In this document: positions 1-4,787 of the stretch, in pieces
Layout of the letters: each line of letters starts with the position of its first letter
How positions within the stretch are numbered: the first letter of the stretch is position 1
NCBI GenBank assembly: GCA_007123695.1
Contig: SLGN01000270.1
Coordinates: 1 to 5,180 of the forward strand
From: Verrucomicrobiales bacterium
GTDB lineage: Bacteria > Verrucomicrobiota > Verrucomicrobiia > Verrucomicrobiales > DEV007
Direction: 5' to 3'
DNA length: 5,180 bases
Translations under genes and position numbers: made by a program
Notes under the pieces: model-generated
What the model saw: only the letters and a program-made list of their open reading frames with translations
Told to the model about the DNA's origin: nothing
The model's database searches: none

Positions 1-135
1 ATCGGCTGCCGGAGCGACCAGGGCCTGCCGGGCCGCGATGTATTCCTCCTCGCGCCGCCTCACCGCTTCTGGAAGGGTGCGAGGGTTCTTGGGCTGGCGG
101 CCTGCTCGGGCTTTTTCGCAATCGCAGTCAGTCAT
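1..135 (-). CDS. Partial unrecognised protein, N-terminal 45 residues, runs off left edge
   Basis: An open minus-strand frame starts at ATG 135-133 and continues past base 1. The N-terminus reads MTDCDCEKARAGRQPKN, followed by a charged, probably helical stretch (PEAVRRREEEYIAARQ). I do not recognise the family. Third codon positions are G/C in 30 of 44 codons after the start, which is moderate support for coding. The start ATG overlaps the stop of the frame upstream (TGA 134-132) as ATGA, the arrangement usual for translationally coupled genes. No Shine-Dalgarno sequence is visible. A TAGCTT hexamer ends 6 nt before the ATG and could be a -10 box for a leaderless transcript. The two-cysteine DCDC start is odd but too short to interpret. 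It could be a chance frame; the overlapping plus-strand frame is less protein-like. Confidence 0.4.
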   Translation of the reverse strand, partial: MTDCDCEKARAGRQPKNPRTLPEAVRRREEEYIAARQALVAPAAD

Positions 136-489
136 TTCAGTAAGCTACGATGGTGGGCGAGAACCCATTCGATTTGCGATTTCGAATGCCGAACGAATCG
201 GCGTGTGGCAGCGGTTACGGTTCCGTCGCAGGGTTTTTTACGGACATCGTGCCAGATTGGCGAGAAAAATCGGGAATCGAAATGCTGGGAACGCGGGAAC
301 GTCAGAGCCGGTGAGAGCTTTGATCGACGCTCGGACACCGAAATGGGTCTTGGCTTGAATCTTGTCGAGACCGCCAAAACGACCACTGTCGCTGATTTCG
401 AGATGGACCGGGCGGAGTTGGGACTGAGGGAAACCGGACTTGAGACAAACGGATTGCCTCAAATTCTCACGGGAACCTCGATTCCGCAC
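132..489 (-). pseudogene. Possible frameshifted small gene of unknown function
   Basis: Two minus-strand frames tile this stretch. One starts at GTG 489-487 and reads protein-like sequence (for example SDSGRFGGLDKIQAK and THFGVRASIKALTGSD) until a stop near 238. The other covers the left half (for example SPIWHDVRKKPCDGTVTAAT) and ends at TGA 134-132. Removing one T from the T5 tract (A5 on the plus strand, 264-268) would fuse them into one frame of about 118 codons. Codons across the fusion avoid ATA, AGA and CTA and look coherent, which suggests one gene with an indel or a homopolymer sequencing error. Its end overlaps the next minus-strand start as ATGA. GC is about 55%, below the neighbouring genes. 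I recognise no domain. It could also be an intergenic repeat with fortuitous open frames, or the left frame alone (starting at 386) could be an intact 84-residue gene. Confidence 0.3.
166..204. repeat. Two adjacent short inverted repeats
   Basis: CATTCGA at 166-172 pairs perfectly with TCGAATG at 182-188 around a 9-nt loop. Directly beside it, ATGCCGA at 186-192 pairs with TCGGCGT at 198-204 around the loop ACGAA, with one T-G wobble. The two stems share bases 186-188, so their full forms compete. No T-run follows closely, so this is not a simple terminator. It could be an operator, a small structured element or chance. Confidence 0.3.
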
Positions 490-500
490 GAGGCTCGGGC

Positions 501-529
501 TTGGCAGGGGATCGCCGGTCGGCTAGGAT
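501..529 (+). promoter_or_regulatory. Candidate sigma-70-type promoter for the NHL gene
   Basis: TTGGCA (501-506) and TAGGAT (524-529) lie exactly 17 bp apart, a good match to TTGACA/TATAAT spacing. The -10 hexamer ends 6 nt before the ATG at 536, so transcription would begin at about the start codon and give a leaderless mRNA. The same TAGGA could instead serve as a weak Shine-Dalgarno sequence 7 nt upstream of the ATG, in which case the real promoter lies further left. The sequence alone does not separate these two readings. Confidence 0.35.
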
Positions 530-535
530 TTCTGC

Positions 536-1381
536 ATGGAGTCCCGAATCAACATCGAGTCCGCCCTCGGTCTCGCCGGCCTTGCGGCTTGCCTTTCCGC
601 CTCGCCATTCGTCCCTCCGGCAGCCGCCGCCGACGAGGCCGCAGCGCCTCCGGTTCCGGAATATCGGGTCGATCCGGATTTTTTTCAGATTCCCGATGGA
701 CTGACGCTGGGCAGCGTCGCCGGGGTGGCCTTCACCTCGCGGGGAGAGATCTTCGTCTCCCACCGCGGGGCGCGACCGATCCTGGTCTTCGATGGAGAGG
801 GCCGCCTGCTCCGCTCCTTCGGCCTCGATCTCTTTCCCGGTGTCCACGGAACGCGCGTGGATGCCGAGGACACGATCTGGATCACGGACATGCGGGTACA
901 CACGGTGCATCGCTTCACCCTGGAGGGCGAGGAGCTGCTCCGGCTCGGGGAGCGCGGCGTCAGGGGCGACGACGAGAGGCTCTTCAACCGCCCGACCGAC
1001 ACCGCCTTCGGGCGCGACGGAACGGTCTTATTCCGATATGACGACGAAGTGCTCCATGGTCATGCGGGCCGGAAGCGTGGCGGTGCCAAAAGGACCGATC
1101 CCCACGGGCTCGCGGTGGCGGCTCAGATCGACGCTGCGGGTGCCGCGCCGCTCGCCATCGACAAAGACCTCGATCTTTCGCTTTTCCACCGCCACCTCGA
1201 TCAAGTAGGTGCGCCCGACATCGAGAAGCCCTTGGTCCGGCACGCTGTGGATGCCCTGCTGTTCGGTCGGGTCCCCCATGCGGAGGGTGGTGGGATTGCG
1301 GGTCCAGTTGAAAAGCAGGAACTCCATCGAGGTCTCGGCTCCGTAGTAAAAACGCAGATCCCCCGAATCCGTCGATACTAG
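536..1381 (+). pseudogene. Truncated exported NHL beta-propeller protein (amidating-lyase-like)
   Basis: The frame starts at ATG 536 with TAGGA 7 nt upstream. Residues 1-32 form a signal peptide (hydrophobic core LGLAGLAACL, Ala-rich cleavage region). From residue 41 it reads like the NHL/peptidyl-alpha-hydroxyglycine alpha-amidating lyase-like proteins. The landmarks are GVAFTSRGEIFVSHRG (64-78), a His-Gly pair at 104-105 followed by IWITDMRVHTVHRF (114-127), and NRPTDTAFGRDGTV (151-164). In characterised lyases these blades carry the catalytic Arg (HRG) and the first zinc His (PHG). Family members continue with Y-V-x-D-G-Y-x-N-S-R and several more blades. Here homology ends at Val164 (base 1027), and the codons from 1028 to the TAG at 1379-1381 are only the reverse complement of the convergent LamG-like gene. 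The later zinc ligands and about half the propeller are missing, so a functional product is unlikely. Confidence 0.75.
1022..1030. other. Probable recombination or assembly junction
   Basis: NHL homology on the plus strand ends at codon 164 (1025-1027). The next three bases, TTA at 1028-1030, are the TAA stop of the minus-strand LamG-like gene. Two convergent genes thus meet with no intergenic space and no terminator, and one of them is cut in mid-domain. That pattern marks a breakpoint within a few bases. Whether it arose in the organism or during assembly cannot be told from the sequence. Confidence 0.6.
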
Positions 1382-2158
1382 GGCGCTGATGCGGAAGGGT
1401 GGGGAGAAGGAGACCGGCGACCGCACATGCCCCCGCATCTCGGGGGGACTGGTCAGCGTCCAGCTTCCTCCGGACTCGCTCGCCTCGCAGCCCATCGCGG
1501 TCTTGAAGTCGGCTTCGGATTGGATCGACCAGAGGATTTTTTCCCCTGGTTTGAGTCCGGCGACCGACGGCACCTCGAGGGCTTCCTTGAGCCGGGTCAC
1601 CTCGTCGCGGATTTCGGCGGCGAAGGCCACGGTCGCCTCCGCCCGCGAGAGCTTGCCGTCGCGGGTGTAGTCCCGCTTCATCGCCTCGAGCGTTTCGGCG
1701 GAGCGCAGGGCCACCGCCTCCAGCCGATCGGCCCGCTGCCGCTCCCGCTCCTGGAGGGCGGCGAGGTAGAGCTTCCTCTTGTCGAGGATCTCCGGCAGGC
1801 TGTCCTCCGTCGGCATCGCTCCACGCCCTTCCACCCAGTCGATCTCGGCGAGGGCTCCCTTCACGCCGTCGAGGTCGCCCTCAGCCCTCGCGGCTTCGAC
1901 TACGTCGCCGAGGCGCTCGACGTAGGAGACCTTCAGTAGCCGAATCGGCTCGAGGGCCTCGTCCCTGAGTTCCTCGTACCGCGCCCGGAATTGGTCGAGC
2001 GGGTCAGCGGCGGGATCGGCGGGCTCTTGCGCAGCGGCGGAGAGGGCGAGGGGAAGCACGAGCGCCATCTGGAAGAGCCGCCGCTTCCAGCGAGGGGCCT
2101 CCGCCGAAAAGCCTGCGGCGGGACCGGTTCTGGATTGGCGACGTTTCGGCTCGGCCAT
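1028..2158 (-). CDS. Exported protein: helical N-terminal domain plus LamG/ConA-like C-terminal domain
   Basis: This 376-residue protein has a long basic N-terminus ending in KRRLFQ (25-30), a hydrophobic stretch (31-43) and an Ala-Ala-Ala-Gln cleavage region, so it is exported. RRLF fits the twin-arginine RRxF core. Residues 52-195 are charged and helical: DPLDQFRARYEELRDEALE, then RLEAVALRSAETLEAMKRDY and a closing RDEVTRLKEALE. This resembles a helical module common in secreted Verrucomicrobia proteins. Residues 205-375 look like a concanavalin-type beta-sandwich: strand-rich FRISALVSTDSGDLRFYYG (255-273), FNWTRNPTTLR (283-293), then IEVAVEKRKIEVFVDGERRG (320-339) and a final strand MEHFVVIS. 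LamG-like domains often bind sugars, but no ligand residues can be assigned here. The start at 2158 has the context CCCCATGGCC with no Shine-Dalgarno sequence; Met31 would leave a shorter Sec-type signal. It lies 63 bp after the FGE-like gene, probably in the same transcript. No terminator follows its stop. Confidence 0.85.
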   Translation of the reverse strand: MAEPKRRQSRTGPAAGFSAEAPRWKRRLFQMALVLPLALSAAAQEPADPAADPLDQFRARYEELRDEALEPIRLLKVSYVERLGDVVEAARAEGDLDGVKGALAEIDWVEGRGAMPTEDSLPEILDKRKLYLAALQERERQRADRLEAVALRSAETLEAMKRDYTRDGKLSRAEATVAFAAEIRDEVTRLKEALEVPSVAGLKPGEKILWSIQSEADFKTAMGCEASESGGSWTLTSPPEMRGHVRSPVSFSPPFRISALVSTDSGDLRFYYGAETSMEFLLFNWTRNPTTLRMGDPTEQQGIHSVPDQGLLDVGRTYLIEVAVEKRKIEVFVDGERRGTRSVDLSRHREPVGIGPFGTATLPARMTMEHFVVISE

Positions 2159-2221
2159 GGGGAAGCTGGAGGGAGGATTGCGGAGACCGAAACACCAGAG
2201 GGAGCGAGGGCAATGCCGGCA

Positions 2222-3343
2222 TCATGGCGACGCCGGGCCGGCGACGCGGAATCCGAGGCGGTTGGTCTTCCGGTCGGGCTCGTTGTCGGCGCGGTTGGTG
2301 GAGCGCAGGATTGAATCGACACTCACCCAAGCGCCCCCGCGCAGGCCCCGCGAGTCGCCATTGATCACGGCATCGTTCCATTCGTAGACGTTCCCGGCTT
2401 GGTCGTAGGTCCCGTAGAAGCTGGGCGAATTTCCGTAGGCACCGGCATCGGTGAGGGCTTCCACCGCATTGTTGAAGTTTGCCGAATTGCCGCCGCCGGG
2501 AGGCGCCTCGGCGGTTGGGGCGGAGTCGCTCTGCGTCGGGTAGAGCCAGTAGTGGTCGTCGCCGGGAGGGCCGCCTTCGGCGGATGTCCGCGGATCGTGG
2601 TGGGCGGCTTTGTACCACTCGTCTTCGCTCGGGATCCAGAATTTCGCGCCCCATTGGCGCTCGAACCCGACCCCGCTCAACGCGCCGTTGAGTTCGTAGG
2701 CGCCGGTTTCGGTGGTCGAAGCGTCCTGCGGCCCGGTCGGGCGGTCGTTGTGGAGCCAGTTGCAGAAGCGTGCCGCGTTGAACCAACTGACGAAAGCGAT
2801 CGGGCGCATTCCGCTCCCGGATACGGTGTAGGAGTAGCTGCCCGGGGCTCCCGTCCGGAGGATCCCGGCTACTGCCGCATTGTGCGCCATGCTCGTGTGG
2901 TAGAGTTCGTAGGTGTCCTCCGCCGCCACCGCATTGAGGAAGGCGGTGTACTGGTCCATCGTGACCGGATACTTGCCGATTTCGAACTCGTAGGGCACCG
3001 ATCCGTAGACGCCCGGTTCGCTGGTGTTCCCCGAATCGGGAGCATTGCGGGGGTTGTCCACCCTCACCATTTCGATGAAGGGCGTGGGTTCGGGATCGGG
3101 TGCAGGTGCGGGGCGCAGGGCTAGGTTCAAGTTCCGCCTCAAATCCAGGTTCTGTCTTCTGAACTGCTGGTTCTGCCTCCGGAACCGTCGGTTCTGCGAC
3201 TGGAGCCTGTTGATGATGGTCCGTTGCCTCGCCGGGGATGCCTCGGCGGTCGATACGATGCTGACCGGTCCGCTTTCGCTGGAGTTCAATGCGATGAACA
3301 GAGCGAGAAAAAGCGCGTGCCGGAGGTAGTGCCGTGTGGCCAT
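2222..3343 (-). CDS. Exported SUMF1/FGE-like protein lacking catalytic cysteines
   Basis: This 373-residue protein has a Sec signal peptide (hydrophobic core HALFLALFIALN; possible cleavage after AEA at 33-35), an Arg/Asn/Gln coiled coil (41-76), a Pro-rich linker (78-88) and a C-type-lectin-like SUMF1/FGE domain (90-373). Family landmarks are IGKYPVTMDQYTAFLNAV (122-139), PIAFVSWFNAARFCNWLHN (181-199), FWIPSEDEWYKAAHHD (235-250), YDQAGNVYEWNDAV (313-326), RGGAW (335-339) and NRLGFRVA (361-368). In true formylglycine-generating enzyme two cysteines follow RGGSY. Here the aligned positions are Ser341 and apparently Leu346, so it should not make formylglycine that way. It resembles a large exported subfamily in Verrucomicrobia and Planctomycetes whose role I cannot name; an oxidase, a binding protein or a structural role all remain possible. 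The start at 3343 (CCCATGGCC) has no Shine-Dalgarno sequence. The gene follows the DUF3592 gene by 121 bp and precedes the LamG-like gene. Confidence 0.92.
   Translation of the reverse strand: MATRHYLRHALFLALFIALNSSESGPVSIVSTAEASPARQRTIINRLQSQNRRFRRQNQQFRRQNLDLRRNLNLALRPAPAPDPEPTPFIEMVRVDNPRNAPDSGNTSEPGVYGSVPYEFEIGKYPVTMDQYTAFLNAVAAEDTYELYHTSMAHNAAVAGILRTGAPGSYSYTVSGSGMRPIAFVSWFNAARFCNWLHNDRPTGPQDASTTETGAYELNGALSGVGFERQWGAKFWIPSEDEWYKAAHHDPRTSAEGGPPGDDHYWLYPTQSDSAPTAEAPPGGGNSANFNNAVEALTDAGAYGNSPSFYGTYDQAGNVYEWNDAVINGDSRGLRGGAWVSVDSILRSTNRADNEPDRKTNRLGFRVAGPASP
3134..3196 (-). repeat. Three 21-bp tandem units encoding heptads QNxxxRR
   Basis: GGTTCTG recurs on the plus strand at 3148, 3169 and 3190, exactly 21 bp apart. 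The units encode QNRRFRR, QNQQFRR and QNLDLRR (residues 50-70 of the FGE-like protein). The coiled-coil register fits with Ile44, Asn51, Asn58, Asn65 and Leu72 at position a and Leu47, Phe54, Phe61, Leu68 and Ala75 at position d. Asn at a is typical of parallel dimers. Aligned copies match at about 15 of 21 bases, which suggests growth by duplication and then divergence. Confidence 0.75.
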
Positions 3344-3395
3344 GGGATGATTGGGAACGGGGGGAAAGGGAGACGTTCAGTCCCTCGTCGTCCGA

Positions 3396-3448
3396 GGTTC
3401 ACATGGATCCGGCTGGTGAGTCAATGCTTTTCCGCTGGATTGCGTCAA
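3396..3448 (-). promoter_or_regulatory. Weak candidate promoter region upstream of the FGE-like gene
   Basis: In the 121-bp gap after the DUF3592 gene, the minus strand carries TTGACG (3448-3443) and TTGACT (3424-3419), each a 5-of-6 match to a -35 box and 24 bp apart. The hexamers 17 bp downstream (ATTGAC and TGAACC) are poor -10 boxes. A small inverted repeat, CCTCG/CGAGG around 5 nt, lies at 3383-3397. I would not rely on this promoter; readthrough from the gene upstream is equally possible. Confidence 0.2.
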
Positions 3449-3464
3449 AGCGCCGTCCCGCCCC

Positions 3465-4685
3465 CTACGTCTTGAATACCGGCAGGGCGATCCGGACCGG
3501 CTTGCCGCCGGAGGCGGAGGCGATTTCGAGCGACCAGGTGCGGGTCTCGGAGGGGGAGGGGTCGGGAGAGGTTCCGGGAAGGTCGCCGGGCAGGTCGAGC
3601 CGCAGCGGCAGAACGGTGCCCCGGGAGTCGCGGCGGGCGGGGCCGGTGCCGAGGGTCTCGGCGTTCTCCCAGAGCGTCTCCGTGACGGTCCGGTTCTTGC
3701 CTCCGGAGCGGTGCACGGTGGTCTTGGTGCAGCTCATCCGAAGTTTCAGCGATTCCCGGAGCGAAAGCGACGCGCCGAACCGCAGCACGCCCTCGAGGGC
3801 CCGGCCCGGACGCAGGGGCGTCTCGTTGAGCAAGAGCGAAACGTCGCCGAGACGGCGGCGCGTCTTGAGCCGCCCAATCGCCATGGCGACGGGCACGAGG
3901 AGGAGCAGGCTCGGCAGCAAGGCGAAGGCCGCCACGGGGGTGCGCTCGATCTCGCCGCTCGCGATCAGGGCGCCGGCGAGGGGCAGTTGCACCAGCCCGA
4001 TCCAGGCCGCTGCGGCGAAGATCAGGGCCATGTGGTCCTTGACCGGCAGCACCTCGTCGCCTTTCCATTCCGGCCGCCAGCGCCAGGGTTCGCCGGGATG
4101 CCGCTTGCGCAGGGCCGCCGAGGCAAGGGCCTGCCGCTGCCCCAGCACGCCCCCGATCACCATCCCCCCGCCGACGAGCGGGAACACGGTGGGGAAGACC
4201 GAGTAGAGCAGCAGCAGCCCCCAGCGCAGGTCGCGGTAGAGGATCGATTCCTCCGGCCGATGCGGATCGACGTAGCAGACGAAGGGCTCGCGGGAGCGGC
4301 GGTAGGCCTCCAGCTCCTCGTGGGCTCGCTGGTGGAAGCTGCCGATGTTGTCGGCCCCTTTTCCGAGGCTGACGCGGTTGCTTCGGTAGCTTTGCCCGTC
4401 GAATTCGTAGCGGTAGCTGGCCTGGACCTCGTAGGTGGGGCTCTTCCGTCCCCCGCTGCGGGAAGACTGCCGCCCCGGGTTCACCTTGAGCTTCGCCGTT
4501 TCGATCCGGCAGGGGGTTTCGACCCAGCTCCGGGCGTTCCACCAAGTCGTGAGGACCGGCAGGTAGAGAAAGAGTCCGATGGCGACTCCGGCGATGGCGA
4601 AGGGCAGGCCGACGATGGCGATGCAGCCCCCGAGGGCATTGCCCGAGGTCTGCCCGCCGGAAGCGGTGCGGATGGAGATGGCCAT
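3465..4685 (-). CDS. DUF3592-family membrane protein with C-terminal beta-rich domain
   Basis: This 406-residue protein probably has four membrane segments: about 20-42, 155-182, 218-242 and 251-272. The loop between the first two matches DUF3592: SWVETPCRIETAKLKV (53-68), ASYRYEFDGQSYRSNRVSLG (89-108), DNIGSFHQRAHEELEAYRR (112-130) and FVCYVDPHRPEESIL (135-149), then a Trp at the start of the second segment. DUF3592 has no established biochemical role. Residues 280-405 form a soluble beta-rich tail with LNETPLRPGRALEGVLRF (286-303), LRMSCTKTT (315-323), TETLWE (335-340) and a closing WSLEIA...IALPVF. This pattern recalls arrestin-like sandwiches attached to other DUF3592 proteins, but that is recall, not a search result. 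The start at 4685 is chosen because the first membrane segment follows 19 residues later; no Shine-Dalgarno sequence is seen. It begins 25 bp after the ppdK terminator, so it needs either terminator readthrough or a promoter hidden in the hairpin region. Confidence 0.93.
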   Translation of the reverse strand: MAISIRTASGGQTSGNALGGCIAIVGLPFAIAGVAIGLFLYLPVLTTWWNARSWVETPCRIETAKLKVNPGRQSSRSGGRKSPTYEVQASYRYEFDGQSYRSNRVSLGKGADNIGSFHQRAHEELEAYRRSREPFVCYVDPHRPEESILYRDLRWGLLLLYSVFPTVFPLVGGGMVIGGVLGQRQALASAALRKRHPGEPWRWRPEWKGDEVLPVKDHMALIFAAAAWIGLVQLPLAGALIASGEIERTPVAAFALLPSLLLLVPVAMAIGRLKTRRRLGDVSLLLNETPLRPGRALEGVLRFGASLSLRESLKLRMSCTKTTVHRSGGKNRTVTETLWENAETLGTGPARRDSRGTVLPLRLDLPGDLPGTSPDPSPSETRTWSLEIASASGGKPVRIALPVFKT

Positions 4686-4710
4686 GGTCGGCAGGGATGT
4701 GTTCCACCCG

Positions 4711-4740
4711 AAAAAGGGCGGCCCCTCGCGGAACCGCCCT
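4711..4740 (-). terminator. Intrinsic terminator after ppdK
   Basis: On the minus strand AGGGCGGTTCC (4740-4730) pairs with GGGGCCGCCCT (4725-4715) around the tetraloop GCGA. The stem has 11 pairs including two T-G wobbles. A T-run follows directly (TTTTT counting the last stem base, 4715-4711). It lies 47 bp past the ppdK stop. A GNRA-capped, GC-rich stem with a T tail is a classic Rho-independent terminator. Confidence 0.85.
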
Positions 4741-4787
4741 CTCGGGAATCGGGATTCGTGGAACGGGCACGTCAGGGTGCCACGGAC

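Larger units (their letters stand above)
136..535. other. Low-GC stretch without a confident gene
   Basis: This 400-bp region separates the left-edge frame from the NHL gene. Counting bases 181-480 gives 166 G/C of 300 (55%), against 43 of 60 for 721-780. It contains the possible frameshifted minus-strand gene, two adjacent small hairpins (166-204), a T6 run at 234-239 preceded only by a weak GCG/CGC hairpin, and a candidate promoter at its right end. I see no tRNA, no transposase and no terminal inverted repeats. The lower GC could mean acquired DNA, a decayed gene or ordinary intergenic sequence. Confidence 0.5.

Noticed and set aside
211..239. Possible plus-strand terminator: GCG/CGC hairpin before a T6 run
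   Set aside because: The stem is only three to four pairs with a bulge, and there is no plus-strand gene upstream that would need it.
205..1041. A 278-codon plus-strand open frame overlapping the NHL gene
   Set aside because: Its right half is an Arg/Gly-rich shadow of the NHL frame, and its left half has no recognisable features.
1638..1673. EF-hand-like loop DYTRDGKLSRAE in the helical domain of the LamG-like protein (residues 163-174)
   Set aside because: Position 3 is Thr, there is no paired second loop, and related helical modules show similar turns (x-x-G-x-L-x-x-A) without calcium ligands, so chance similarity is more likely.
1427..1939. A 170-codon plus-strand open frame
   Set aside because: It lies antisense to the helical/LamG-like gene and shows only a GC-driven composition.
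2213..2222. Perfect 10-bp palindrome ATGCCGGCAT at the stop of the FGE-like gene
   Set aside because: It has no loop or T-run and is easily expected by chance in GC-rich DNA.
2004..2786. A 260-codon minus-strand open frame across the FGE-like and LamG-like genes
   Set aside because: It is Arg/Pro-rich and spans two well-supported genes in another frame.
2399..3124. A 241-codon plus-strand open frame
   Set aside because: It is antisense to the FGE-like gene, whose domain motifs are unmistakable. Its own product is a Gly/Val/Arg-rich shadow without family resemblance.
1028..4690. The DUF3592, FGE-like and LamG-like block as a mobile insertion into the NHL gene
   Set aside because: The missing NHL half does not reappear on the other side, where ppdK and its terminator lie intact, and no terminal repeats or transposase are visible.
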